A DNA stretch of 64,000 nt from JAVKMO01 sp031539345. Lineage in GTDB: Bacteria > Bacteroidota > Bacteroidia > Chitinophagales > Chitinophagaceae. The stretch lies in assembly GCA_031539345.1 (NCBI GenBank), contig JAVKMO010000007.1:1-64000 (forward strand). Reading direction: 5' to 3'. The translations under genes and the position numbers were made by a program. The stretch's first letter is position 1; the number at the start of each line of letters is the position of its first letter. The notes under the pieces are model-generated. The model was not told the origin of the DNA. It ran no database searches and was given only the letters and a program-made list of their open reading frames with translations. Positions 39,281 to 49,420 of the stretch are shown here, piece by piece.

Positions 39281-40630
39281 ATGGGCGTGCAATTACTTTT
39301 AAAGCATATTCAAAAAGAACATATTCGTACTTATGAAACGTACAGAAAAAATGAAGGTTATACAGCCTTAGAAAAAGTATTAAAAGGAATGTCCCCCGAC
39401 CAAGTTGTCGAAGAAGTAAAAAAAAGTGGATTACGAGGAAGAGGAGGAGCTGGTTTTCCAACAGGCATGAAATGGAGTTTTATTGCTAAGCCCGAAGGTG
39501 TTCCGCGACATTTAGTTTGCAATGCTGACGAGTCTGAACCGGGCACTTTTAAAGACAGATTTTTGATGGAACACATTCCGCATTTATTAATTGAAGGATT
39601 GATTATTTCATCTTATGCTTTAGGTTCAGCCGTAACATATATTTATATCCGTGGAGAATATGCTTGGATAGTGGATATTTTAGAACAAGCAATTGGAGAA
39701 GCAAAAGCAAAAGGCTGGTTAGGAAAGAATATTTTAAACAGCGGTTTTGATTGTGAAATTTATGTTCAACGAGGTGCTGGTGCATACATTTGTGGCGAAG
39801 AAACAGCCTTGATAGAATCATTAGAAGGTAAGCGAGGAAACCCAAGATTAAAGCCACCATTCCCTGCTGTAAAAGGACTGTGGCAACGCCCAACTGTTGT
39901 TAACAACGTAGAAACCTTAGCCGCTGTTGTGCCTATTTTGCAAATGGGCGGTGATGAATATGCAAAAATTGGTGTAGGAAAATCTACAGGAACAAAATTG
40001 ATTTCAGCTTGTGGAAATATCAACAAGCCGGGTATTTATGAATTAGATATGAACATTTCTGTGGAAGAATTTATTTATAGCGATGAATATTGTGGAGGCA
40101 TTAACAATGGAAAAAAATTAAAAGCCTGCATTCCCGGAGGTTCATCCGTTCCCATTTTACCTGCCAATTTATTGCTCAAAACTGCGAAAGGAGAAGTGCG
40201 TAAAATGAACTATGAAAGTTTAAGTGACGGTGGTTTTGCAACAGGTTCTATGATGGGGTCTGGTGGTTTTATTGTTCTTGATGATACGCAATGTATTGTT
40301 CGACACACGTGGACGCTTGCCCGATTTTACAAACACGAAAGTTGTGGACAATGCTCACCCTGCCGAGAAGGAACTGGTTGGATGGAAAAAATTTTAGACA
40401 AAATAGAACACGGTAGCGGCACTTTAAAAGACATTGATTTATTAAATGAAATTCAACGCAAAATAGAAGGCAATACTATTTGTCCGCTTGGCGATGCTGC
40501 AGCATGGCCTGTAGCGGCGGCTATTCGACACTTTAGAGACGAGTTTGAATGGCACGTCAATCACCCTCTTGCCGCTGTAGAAAAAAATTATGGCATTGGT
40601 AAATATGCAGACGAGCTTGTGCTTGCATAA
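39281..40630 (+). CDS. nuoF: NADH-quinone oxidoreductase subunit F
   Basis: NADH-binding FMN/4Fe-4S subunit of respiratory complex I, 449 residues. FMN/NADH-binding GRGGAGFPTGMKW lies near residue 52, CNADESEPGTFKDR follows, then YVQRGAGAYICGEETALIES. The cluster ligands are in HESCGQCSPCREGTGWM, with a further Cys at NTICPLGDAAAWP. The gene stands alone: nuoE and nuoG, its usual neighbours, are not in the window. Its other subunits must be encoded elsewhere. Confidence 0.97.
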   Translation: MGVQLLLKHIQKEHIRTYETYRKNEGYTALEKVLKGMSPDQVVEEVKKSGLRGRGGAGFPTGMKWSFIAKPEGVPRHLVCNADESEPGTFKDRFLMEHIPHLLIEGLIISSYALGSAVTYIYIRGEYAWIVDILEQAIGEAKAKGWLGKNILNSGFDCEIYVQRGAGAYICGEETALIESLEGKRGNPRLKPPFPAVKGLWQRPTVVNNVETLAAVVPILQMGGDEYAKIGVGKSTGTKLISACGNINKPGIYELDMNISVEEFIYSDEYCGGINNGKKLKACIPGGSSVPILPANLLLKTAKGEVRKMNYESLSDGGFATGSMMGSGGFIVLDDTQCIVRHTWTLARFYKHESCGQCSPCREGTGWMEKILDKIEHGSGTLKDIDLLNEIQRKIEGNTICPLGDAAAWPVAAAIRHFRDEFEWHVNHPLAAVEKNYGIGKYADELVLA

Positions 40631-40842
40631 AAATACATTTGTTGGATAACGGCATGTTCTGAAAAAAAACACTTCAAGAGTTACTGCGAATGGATTGTAA
40701 TTTTTTCTCAGAAAAACTAACATGACCATACACGAACAGCACCTTCATCTGTTCTATCTAAAAAAACAATTGCCCCTCAAATCAATAAAAGCAGGAAGTG
40801 GTTTGGAATGGTCTCAAAATAAAATAACAAGCATCAAAATAA

Positions 40843-40870
40843 AAAAGCGACCCTTAATAGAGTCGCTTTT
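40843..40870. terminator. Bidirectional hairpin between nuoF and hppA
   Basis: AAAAGCGAC (40843-40851) pairs perfectly with GTCGCTTTT (40862-40870) with a 10-base loop between convergent genes. The flanking A tract and T tract fit a two-way terminator. Confidence 0.75.
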
Positions 40871-40893
40871 GAACAAAGTGAAGTAATATTTTT

Positions 40894-43050
40894 TTACCCT
40901 TTTACAGCAAGAGGGGTTTTGATAATTTCTTTTTTAATATCTTTTTTAATGGCTGTTTTTATGCCGTGTAAATTTGCAAGTGTTGGTGCAATAACCAAAC
41001 TTACAATGCTCATCAATTTGATTAAAATGTTCATAGATGGTCCTGAAGTGTCTTTAAAAGGGTCGCCAACAGTGTCTCCAGTTACAGATGCTTTGTGTGG
41101 TTCTGAACCTTTGAAGTAAGTTTGACCATTAATATCAACGCCTTTTTCAAATGATTTTTTTGCATTATCCCAAGCTCCACCTGCATTACTTTGAAACATA
41201 CCCATCAATACACCACTTACGGTAACCCCTGCAAGCAATCCACCTAAAACTTCTGGTCCGAACAAAAAGCCAACTATAATCGGAGATAAAATTGCCAATA
41301 AACCTGGTTTTACCATTTCGCGAATTGAGGCTTGTGTTGAAATTGCAACGCATTTGTCATATTCTGGTTTTGCTGTTCCTTCCATAATACCTTTAATTTC
41401 TCTAAACTGACGGCGTACTTCTTCAACCATACTCATAGCTGCTCTTCCGACTGCCGCAATTGCCCACGATGAAAACAAGAAAGGAATTGACGCACCAACG
41501 AATAAGCCCGCTAATACTTCAGCTTTATAAATATCAATAGCGTCTATTTTTGCAATACCAACATAAGCGGCAAATAAGGCTAATGATGTTAAAGCAGCAG
41601 AAGCAATGGCAAAGCCTTTTCCTGTTGCTGCGGTTGTGTTGCCTACGGCGTCTAAAATATCTGTTCTTTGACGTACTTCTTTAGGTAATTCACTCATTTC
41701 TGCAATACCGCCTGCATTGTCTGCAATGGGTCCAAAAGCGTCAATGGCTAATTGCATTGCTGTTGTTGCCATCATGCCTGCGGCAGCAATTGCAACGCCG
41801 TATAAACCAGCAAAATGATACGATAAATAAATGCCTATTGCCAAAACAAGCATTGGCACAAAAGTAGATTCCATGCCAACAGAAAGACCGCCGATAATAT
41901 TTGTAGCATGTCCTGTTGAAGATTGTTTAATGATGGTTAAAACAGGACGTTTGCCCATTGCGGTATAATATTCTGTAATCATACTCATTAAAGTACCTAC
42001 AACTAAACCAATAATCACGGCATAAAAAACACCTTGTGGGGTAAAGGTAAATCCTCTCAATACAAGCGTGTCTGGGAGCATGGTCATAATAATAAAATAG
42101 CACGCTACAGCAGTTGCAATTACGCTCAACCAATTGCCAATATTGAGGGCTTTTTGTACGTCGCCATTTTCTTTTACACGAACAAAATAAGTACATACTA
42201 ATGAAATCATTGTGCCAACTGCGGCAATCACCATAGGCAATAAAATGGGTGATAATCCATTGTAATTATCTGTAACAATAATTTCTCTGCCTAAGACCAT
42301 TGTTCCTAAAATTGTGGCAACAAAAGACCCGAATAAATCTGCGCCCATACCTGCCACATCTCCAACATTGTCTCCAACGTTGTCTGCAATTGTTGCAGGG
42401 TTGCGAGGATCGTCTTCTGGAATACCTGCTTCTACTTTACCGACTAAATCTGCACCAACATCAGCCGCTTTAGTATAAATACCACCACCCACTCTTGCAA
42501 ACAAGGCAATACTTTCGGCACCTAATGAAAAGCCTGTTAAAACTTCTAATGCAATTTCTAATTGTTCACCCGATGCACCAAAAATTTGAAGAAAAATAAT
42601 AAGCAATAAACCTAAGCCAATTAAAGCTAAACCTGCAACACCTAAGCCCATTACACTGCCTCCTGTAAAAGATACTTTGAGAGCTTTGCTCAAACTTGTT
42701 TTGGCTGCTTCTGCTGTTCGCACATTTGATTTTGTGGCAATTTTCATACCAATAAAACCCGCTAATGCACTAAATACTGCACCAATAATAAATGCAACGG
42801 CAATGAGAGGACTTGATTTTTCATTCGTCATACCCATCCACGCTAATAATACTGCACCAATCAAAACAAAGATGCTTAAACGGCTATACTCGGCTTTTAA
42901 AAATGCCATTGCTCCTTCGGCAATGTATTGGCTAATTTCTTTCATACGTGGACTGCCGTCGCTCTGTTTAGTAACCCACGCACTTTTAATAAACGTAAAC
43001 AGTAACGCTAAAACACCAAACAAGGGAACGAGATAAATAATCTTTGTCAT
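40894..43050 (-). CDS. hppA: Membrane-bound ion-translocating pyrophosphatase
   Basis: A 718-residue inner-membrane pyrophosphatase with about 16 helices, pumping H+ or Na+ using pyrophosphate. The catalytic loop [20 protein letters not shown], with [20 protein letters not shown], is intact. The segment [13 protein letters not shown] has Ala where K+-independent enzymes carry Lys, so a K+-dependent enzyme is inferred. The pumped ion (H+ versus Na+) is not resolved. It faces nuoF across a terminator and is divergent from the DUF885 gene. Confidence 0.96.
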   Translation of the reverse strand: MTKIIYLVPLFGVLALLFTFIKSAWVTKQSDGSPRMKEISQYIAEGAMAFLKAEYSRLSIFVLIGAVLLAWMGMTNEKSSPLIAVAFIIGAVFSALAGFIGMKIATKSNVRTAEAAKTSLSKALKVSFTGGSVMGLGVAGLALIGLGLLLIIFLQIFGASGEQLEIALEVLTGFSLGAESIALFARVGGGIYTKAADVGADLVGKVEAGIPEDDPRNPATIADNVGDNVGDVAGMGADLFGSFVATILGTMVLGREIIVTDNYNGLSPILLPMVIAAVGTMISLVCTYFVRVKENGDVQKALNIGNWLSVIATAVACYFIIMTMLPDTLVLRGFTFTPQGVFYAVIIGLVVGTLMSMITEYYTAMGKRPVLTIIKQSSTGHATNIIGGLSVGMESTFVPMLVLAIGIYLSYHFAGLYGVAIAAAGMMATTAMQLAIDAFGPIADNAGGIAEMSELPKEVRQRTDILDAVGNTTAATGKGFAIASAALTSLALFAAYVGIAKIDAIDIYKAEVLAGLFVGASIPFLFSSWAIAAVGRAAMSMVEEVRRQFREIKGIMEGTAKPEYDKCVAISTQASIREMVKPGLLAILSPIIVGFLFGPEVLGGLLAGVTVSGVLMGMFQSNAGGAWDNAKKSFEKGVDINGQTYFKGSEPHKASVTGDTVGDPFKDTSGPSMNILIKLMSIVSLVIAPTLANLHGIKTAIKKDIKKEIIKTPLAVKG

Positions 43051-43293
43051 AATTATTTTTTAAATTTTTAATGAAATGAGAAAAAGAGAACAGGCAGTAA
43101 AGCTAAAAAAAAATCGATACTCAACTATGTAACATTAACATCTTAGCAATTTTTTATGTAGAAATTTTTTATTATTTAAAAAAAACAAATTGCTTCGATA
43201 AAATCAAATGAAATACCCTATGTTGTATTTTAATTTATTTGTACTCGTTAAAAAATAATTCTTGCATTTTAATTATCATCAAAATCTGTACTT

Positions 43294-45102
43294 ATGTTTC
43301 GTTATTATTTTGTAACCCTATGTTTTATTTTATTCTCTTTCTTTTTTAAAATGAATAGCAACGCAAATCAGCTTCATCCAGACTCTCTCATTGTAAATCG
43401 ACATTTAGATCAGTTGTTTCAAGATGTATTAAATCGTAACCCTGAATTTGCGGCAAGTATTGGAGACAAAAGAAATTATCACGCTTGGACAGACCGTAGC
43501 TACGCTTATAGAAAGGCAACTTTTGAAATGATGTTGGCAGGAGTGCAAACAATTAAAGCCAATTTTAATATCGAACGATTAGACCCAGTAACAAAATTGA
43601 GCGTTCAGCTTTTTGAACAAGAAGCAATGAATATGCAAATTTCATACCAATGGCGTTTGCATGATTTTTTTATCAACCAACTGAATGGAGACCACGTTGA
43701 TATTCCAAATTTTTTAATCAACGTACATCGTATTGATAATGAAAAAGATGCTCGCGATTATGTGTCTCGTTTAGAAGGAATTGAACATTTATTTGACCAA
43801 GATATTTACAACTTAAAGCAACAAAAAAATGCAAACATTGCACCCCCTCTATTTACATATAGTTATGTGATTGAGGATATTCAAAAAATGATTGAAGGTT
43901 TGGAGCTGACGAATGAGAAAAATATTTTATTGACTGATTTTATTACAAAAACAAATGCGTTACAATTGGACAAAACAGTTCAAAATGAACTGCAATCAAA
44001 AGCGTTATATGTTTTATCAATCAGTGTAAAAGGGGCTTACAAAAAATTACTTGATGCAATTATTGATTGGAAGTCGATTGCACATCATAATTATGGTGCA
44101 TGGTCTTTGCCACAAGGAGAAGCCTACTATCAGCATCAACTGAAAACCCATACAACGACAAATTTAACACCAGATGAAATTTATACAATTGGGCTACAAG
44201 AAGTCAATCGCTTACATGAAGAGATTAAGAAAAATATCCCTGCATTTAAAAAAGCACCGAAAACATTAAAAGCCTTTTTTAATTATTTAAAAACAGATAA
44301 ACAATTTTCATATCCTAACACACAAGCAGGGAGAGACATTTTATTAAACAATTCAAATGCGTTCATTAAAAACATCAATACTTTAGTTCCTACGTATTTC
44401 AACATACTTCCAAAAGCACCTTGTGTTGTGATGCCGGTAGAAAAATTTCGAGAAGCCTCTGCGGCTGGTGCATTTTATGAACAACCTTCAGAAGATGGTT
44501 CTCGACCGGGACGATTTTATGTCAATTTAGGAAATATGGAAGCCGAAAAAACATATCAATTAGAAGCACTCGTCTATCACGAAGCGATACCTGGTCATCA
44601 CATGCAAATTGCAATTGCACAAGAATTGACAGGCATTCCAAAATTTAGAAGATACAATTACAATAATGCCTATGTAGAAGGTTGGGCATTGTACGCAGAA
44701 TTATTAGGCAAAGACATGGGTTTGTACAAAAATAGTGAAAACGAAGTTGGACGCTTGAGCATGGAATTATTTAGAGCAGCACGTTTGGTTGTTGATGTTG
44801 GTATTCATCAAAAAAAATGGACGGTAGAACAGGCTACACAATATATGAATGACAATACGCTAAATTCTTTTACCGATTGCAAACGAGAAGTTGAACGCTA
44901 TTTTTTATGGCCTGGTCAAGCAACATCATATAAAATTGGCATGATGCACATTCTGTCGTTAAGAAAAAAAGCACAAGCTGCTTTGGGCAGTAAATTTGAC
45001 ATCAAAGTTTTTCACGACATTCTATTGAAAAATGGCTCTGTACCCATGCATATTTTAACCGAGTTAATTGATACTTGGATTGCAAGAGCAAACAGTAAAT
45101 AA
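43294..45102 (+). CDS. DUF885 family exported metallopeptidase-like protein
   Basis: A 602-residue protein with a signal peptide (hydrophobic residues 3-20, then NSNANQ). The zinc motif is YHEAIPGHHMQIA (HExxxGH) near residue 430, with the second Glu probably in YVEGWALYAELLG. DUF885 proteins are gluzincin-like peptidases or carboxypeptidases of undefined substrate, widespread in Bacteroidota. The stop overlaps the next start (TAATG), so it is co-translated with the FG-GAP lipoprotein. Confidence 0.85.
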   Translation: MFRYYFVTLCFILFSFFFKMNSNANQLHPDSLIVNRHLDQLFQDVLNRNPEFAASIGDKRNYHAWTDRSYAYRKATFEMMLAGVQTIKANFNIERLDPVTKLSVQLFEQEAMNMQISYQWRLHDFFINQLNGDHVDIPNFLINVHRIDNEKDARDYVSRLEGIEHLFDQDIYNLKQQKNANIAPPLFTYSYVIEDIQKMIEGLELTNEKNILLTDFITKTNALQLDKTVQNELQSKALYVLSISVKGAYKKLLDAIIDWKSIAHHNYGAWSLPQGEAYYQHQLKTHTTTNLTPDEIYTIGLQEVNRLHEEIKKNIPAFKKAPKTLKAFFNYLKTDKQFSYPNTQAGRDILLNNSNAFIKNINTLVPTYFNILPKAPCVVMPVEKFREASAAGAFYEQPSEDGSRPGRFYVNLGNMEAEKTYQLEALVYHEAIPGHHMQIAIAQELTGIPKFRRYNYNNAYVEGWALYAELLGKDMGLYKNSENEVGRLSMELFRAARLVVDVGIHQKKWTVEQATQYMNDNTLNSFTDCKREVERYFLWPGQATSYKIGMMHILSLRKKAQAALGSKFDIKVFHDILLKNGSVPMHILTELIDTWIARANSK

Positions 45103-48100
45103 TGCACAAGCATATCGAAAATAAACCTTACCCTCATCAACAAAAAAACACTCGTCAAAGTGTTTTTTTTCGATTAGTTTTTATTTTTATTGCGGGTATT
45201 GTTTATCCTACTTGTAATCAAAAAGCCGTTTTGTTTGACAGCTTAGACGCTGAAAAAACAAACCTGTTTGTTGCCAATACCCTCACGCCAACAAAAGATT
45301 GGAATGCTTTTGAATACATGTATTTTTACAATGGCGGAGGTTTGATTGCAGCAGATTTCAATAATGACCAGTTGATTGATTTATTCTTTACCACAAATCA
45401 AAAAGGCAAACAACTTTTTCTGAATCAAGGAAATTTGTCATTTAAAAATAGCACAACAAAAGCACAAATCAATCATCAAGAAGGCTGGCATACAGGTGCG
45501 TCTGTGGTTGATATTAACGGCGATGGTTACTTAGATATTTATGTCTGTAAAGTTTCCAATGACTCAAATAATAAAGTAGAAAATGAATTTTGGATTTGTA
45601 ACGGCACCAATAAAAATGGTCTTCCTACATATACAAACAGAGCCAAAGAATATGGTTTAAATTTTTCTGGATATAGCACACAAGCTGCCTTTTTTGATTT
45701 TGATATTGATGGCGATTTAGACCTTTTTTTATTAAACCATGCCCCACATTACAATGGGGTATATCATACAAGACAATCCTACCAAAAAGAATTTGATCCC
45801 ATGAGTGGAGACCAATTTTTTGAAAATCATCAAGGACAATTTTTGAACAAAACAAAAGAAGTTGGCATCTATAGTAATTCAATTGGCTATGGGTTAGGCG
45901 TTTGTATCGCAGATATTAATTTAGATGGAAAAAGTGACATCTACATTGGCAACGACTTTCATGAAAATGATTATTTATATATCAATACAGGTCAAAAAAT
46001 ATTTACAGAAGTGGGTGAACAACAAATGGGACACACGAGCAAGTTTTCTATGGGAGTAGATATTGCAGACATCAACAATGACGCATTTCCTGAAATAATG
46101 ACCGTAGATATGCAACCAGAAGACCCTGCCATGTTGCGTAAATCCTTAGGGGAAGATAATTATTCGATTTTTAATTTTAAAAAACAACACGGCTTTAGTT
46201 ATCAATATCCACACAATTCGTTGCAATGGAATACAGGCAATCAGCAGTTTTTTGAAGCCGCTTATTATGGAGGAATTGCGTCAAGTGATTGGTCGTGGTC
46301 TCCCCTATTGATTGATTTTAATAATGATGGATATAGAGATGTTTTTATTTCTAACGGAATTCCCAAACGTCTGAATGACATTGACTACATCAATTTTATT
46401 GTCAATCAACAAGTACAACAAAATATCGTTTCAAAAACATTAAGCTCAAAAGAAGAACAAATTTTAAACAGCTTTCCAGAAATCAAATTGAAAAACAAAT
46501 TTTATACCTATAAAGGGAATATGCAATTTGAAGAATTGTCTGATGAAATAAAAAACAATCCAAATACTTTTTCAAATTCCGCCGTTTCTGCCGATTTTGA
46601 TAATGATGGAGATATTGATATCGTTGTCAATAATATTAACGACAATGCTCTCTTGTATGAAAATAAAACAGCATCAAATGGCGTACGACCACAACACGCC
46701 ATTCGTTTATGGAGTGAAGTTTCAGACAATCATTTTGCCATTGGAAGTAAGCTAATTTTGTTTACAGATAAAGGAAAATTAACCTATCAACACAATACGA
46801 ATCATGGTTTTCAAGCAAGTAGTTTATTGCCATTTTATGTGCCAAGTATTTTAAAAATTGATTCTGCGTGGCTCATTTGGCAAGACAATAGTTTTGAAAA
46901 AATTTCTCCCGACATCTTTCAAAAAGACACCATCCTGGTTCAATTGAAACCGACAGAAAAATTTAACTATGAACTGTTGCATACAAAAAAAGAAAGCGTA
47001 GAATGGAAACAAGAAAATAAAACAGGTCTTGAGTTTATTCATCACGAAAATTCATTTTCAGATTTTGACAGAGAACCTTTAATGCCCTATTTATTATCTA
47101 CAGAAACCCCTTTTTTAATCAAAGGAGACATCAATAAAGACGGCTTAGATGACGTTTATATAGGCTCTTCTGCTGGTCAGAATAAGATGATTTTTTTACA
47201 ACAAGCAAAGGGAATATTTCAAAAACTATCCATTCCTGAATTAAACGTTGCAACAAATAAAGAAGACGGAGCAGCCTTATTTGCAGACATTAACAATGAT
47301 GGTTTTGATGATTTAATTATTGCCGGTGGTGGAAATGAACAAACACTCAACAGCGACAATTACCGCATACGATGTTATCTCAATAATCAAAAAAACAATT
47401 TTATTGAACAACAAAACGCTTTCAATAACATTCGCATCAACGCATCAACAATGTGTGCCAGCGACATCAACGGCGATGGTTTTATAGATATTTTTATCGG
47501 CTCTAATAGCGTACCTTCTGAATATGGCAAAATACCTTCGTGTTATTTATTCATCAATCAAAAAAACAATTCATTTAAAAACGAAACGAACAAATACAAT
47601 ACTAAATTAGAAAAAATTGGTTTCATTAATAAAGCCGCTTTTGCAGACCTTAATAAGGACAATATTCCAGAACTTATTCTTGCCTTACAATGGGGCGGCA
47701 TTGTATATTTTGAAATGCACAATCAACAATTGACACAAAAAAAAATCACGAGTTTGCATGGGTTCTGGAATAATTTTTTAGTTGCCGACATCGACGAAGA
47801 TGGCAATATGGATTTACTGGCAAGCAATTTGGGATTGAGCCACCGCCTATCAAAAGCCACTCCAGTACAACCTTTGACGATGTATGTCAATGATTTTGAT
47901 GATAATGGACAGCAGGAAACTGTTCTGACTTATTTTTTACAAAATCGCGAAATCACTTTATTTCCCAAAGCAGATATAGAAAAACAAATTCCCAAAATCA
48001 AAAAGAATTTTTTATACGCAGAAAAATTTTCGACTGCAAGTATCGAAGAAATTTTAGGCAAAGAAAAACTCGAAAAATCAGAAAAATTTACAGCTTACGA

Positions 48101-48461
48101 ATTTCGTTCTATGCTTTTTTTACAGCAAAGCAATGCCTTTCGCCCTACCCCTCTTCCGCCAGAAACTCAACTTGCAACAATGAAAACAATGTCTCTCATT
48201 GAAGGAAAAAATGGATTATCAAATATTTTACTTGGTGGAAATTTCAGTTACAATAATATTCCTTTAGAACGTAGCGATGCAAGTAGTGGCATCATTTTGA
48301 ATAATCAAGGTCAAGGGAAATTCATTGTAGAACGCATACACAATGATTTTTTTAAAGGAGAAATAAGGCAAATTGCACGTATTCATACAGCAAAAAAGAA
48401 ATACTATGCTATTTTAAAACATCGTGATACAATGCAAATTGTAAGCCCAACAACAAAATAA
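45102..48461 (+). CDS. FG-GAP/VCBS repeat protein with UnbV-like domain
   Basis: A 1119-residue lipoprotein-type surface protein; the signal FIAGIVYPTC is lipobox-like with Cys near 38. Many beta-propeller blades carry Ca-binding D-x-N/D-x-D-G loops, for example DINGDGYLDIYV, DFDIDGDLDLFLL, DINLDGKSDIYIG and DFDNDGDIDIVV. An UnbV-like stretch (about residues 525-620, ending in the GFQASSLLPF region) separates the first propeller from a second one. Such proteins are common in Bacteroidota and may bind or process sugars or ligands; no catalytic site is seen. It is coupled to the DUF885 gene by a one-base overlap. Confidence 0.85.
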   Translation: MHKHIENKPYPHQQKNTRQSVFFRLVFIFIAGIVYPTCNQKAVLFDSLDAEKTNLFVANTLTPTKDWNAFEYMYFYNGGGLIAADFNNDQLIDLFFTTNQKGKQLFLNQGNLSFKNSTTKAQINHQEGWHTGASVVDINGDGYLDIYVCKVSNDSNNKVENEFWICNGTNKNGLPTYTNRAKEYGLNFSGYSTQAAFFDFDIDGDLDLFLLNHAPHYNGVYHTRQSYQKEFDPMSGDQFFENHQGQFLNKTKEVGIYSNSIGYGLGVCIADINLDGKSDIYIGNDFHENDYLYINTGQKIFTEVGEQQMGHTSKFSMGVDIADINNDAFPEIMTVDMQPEDPAMLRKSLGEDNYSIFNFKKQHGFSYQYPHNSLQWNTGNQQFFEAAYYGGIASSDWSWSPLLIDFNNDGYRDVFISNGIPKRLNDIDYINFIVNQQVQQNIVSKTLSSKEEQILNSFPEIKLKNKFYTYKGNMQFEELSDEIKNNPNTFSNSAVSADFDNDGDIDIVVNNINDNALLYENKTASNGVRPQHAIRLWSEVSDNHFAIGSKLILFTDKGKLTYQHNTNHGFQASSLLPFYVPSILKIDSAWLIWQDNSFEKISPDIFQKDTILVQLKPTEKFNYELLHTKKESVEWKQENKTGLEFIHHENSFSDFDREPLMPYLLSTETPFLIKGDINKDGLDDVYIGSSAGQNKMIFLQQAKGIFQKLSIPELNVATNKEDGAALFADINNDGFDDLIIAGGGNEQTLNSDNYRIRCYLNNQKNNFIEQQNAFNNIRINASTMCASDINGDGFIDIFIGSNSVPSEYGKIPSCYLFINQKNNSFKNETNKYNTKLEKIGFINKAAFADLNKDNIPELILALQWGGIVYFEMHNQQLTQKKITSLHGFWNNFLVADIDEDGNMDLLASNLGLSHRLSKATPVQPLTMYVNDFDDNGQQETVLTYFLQNREITLFPKADIEKQIPKIKKNFLYAEKFSTASIEEILGKEKLEKSEKFTAYEFRSMLFLQQSNAFRPTPLPPETQLATMKTMSLIEGKNGLSNILLGGNFSYNNIPLERSDASSGIILNNQGQGKFIVERIHNDFFKGEIRQIARIHTAKKKYYAILKHRDTMQIVSPTTK

Positions 48462-48491
48462 GCATTTCAATAACAATTGAGAAGGTGCTAT

Positions 48492-48827
48492 TTATTCTCC
48501 CAAAAATTGAGATTGGTCTGGAATACGAATTTTAATATGGCCGCTGTTATTAGAAAGCATTGCTTGACAAGAAAGCCGAGATTGTAAAGTTGGCTTAACA
48601 GCTCGGTCGATATAATCTTCTTCTCTGTCTGTAATTTCAGACAAACACTCTTCGCCTGTTTCAATATACACATGACACGTTGTACACGCACAAACACCGC
48701 CACAATTATGGTGCAATTCAATTTGATGTGCGGCGGCAACTTCTAAAATAGATTGATGCGGTGCAATATGATGAAGGGTAATCGACTGAATATCTTTTTG
48801 TTCAAATTCAAATTCAATTGTGTGCAT
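48492..48827 (-). CDS. 2Fe-2S ferredoxin, adrenodoxin type
   Basis: A 111-residue [2Fe-2S] ferredoxin. The four Cys ligands are in CGGVCACTTCHVYI (C-x5-C-x2-C pattern, with an extra Cys between) and SRLSCQAML. The adrenodoxin-like acidic stretch EEDYIDRA suggests a role in electron transfer, for example to Fe-S assembly or a cytochrome P450. It begins 18 bases after the greA stop on the same strand. Confidence 0.9.
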   Translation of the reverse strand: MHTIEFEFEQKDIQSITLHHIAPHQSILEVAAAHQIELHHNCGGVCACTTCHVYIETGEECLSEITDREEDYIDRAVKPTLQSRLSCQAMLSNNSGHIKIRIPDQSQFLGE

Positions 48828-48845
48828 ATTCGTTCTGTTTAAATT

Positions 48846-49319
48846 TTAAATAGAAATATTTTTAATTTTAAATGACAATAAACCCGCCGGCGTTTGTACT
48901 GTAACAGCTTCGCCAATGGCTTTTCCTAACAAACTTTTTCCGATAGGAGAAGTAACTGAAAGTTTTTTATTTTTCAAATCAGCTTCATTTTCTGAAACAA
49001 TTTGATATTCTATTTCTTTGTTTGTAGCCATATTTTCAATTAACACTTTGGTCAAAATAGCCACCTTGCTAATGTCTAAACTTGCGGTGTCTATAACGCG
49101 AGCATTCGACAATACGCTTTCTAATTGTGCAATTTTTGCTTCGTGCATTCCTTGTGCTTCTTTCGCAGCATCATATTCAGCATTTTCTTTCAAGTCTCCT
49201 TTTTCTCTGGCTTCGGCAATGGCTTTAGCAATATTTGCTCTGCCAACAGTTTTCAGCTGTACTAATTCAGCTTGTGTTTTTTCTAAAGACTCTTTAGTAA
49301 GGTAATTGATAGCACTCAT
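48846..49319 (-). CDS. greA: Transcription elongation factor GreA
   Basis: A 157-residue factor that rescues backtracked RNA polymerase by stimulating transcript cleavage. The coiled-coil N-terminal domain has the acidic tip in REKGDLKENAEYDAAKEAQ (Asp and Glu that hold Mg). The FKBP-like C-terminus includes SPIGKSLLGKAIGE. It is likely co-transcribed with the ferredoxin downstream. Confidence 0.97.
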   Translation of the reverse strand: MSAINYLTKESLEKTQAELVQLKTVGRANIAKAIAEAREKGDLKENAEYDAAKEAQGMHEAKIAQLESVLSNARVIDTASLDISKVAILTKVLIENMATNKEIEYQIVSENEADLKNKKLSVTSPIGKSLLGKAIGEAVTVQTPAGLLSFKIKNISI

Positions 49320-49420
49320 TGATAAACAGTTTTTGAAAGAAAAAAGATTCGATTAGAATGATAAAAGTATTGGATATAGAATATGAAAAAGTAAACTATT
49401 CGATTCAGCCAAAGAGTCTC

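Noticed and set aside
40722..40886. A 54-codon plus-strand frame between nuoF and hppA
   Set aside because: It reads through the probable bidirectional terminator at 40843-40870 and resembles nothing I know, so chance is more likely.
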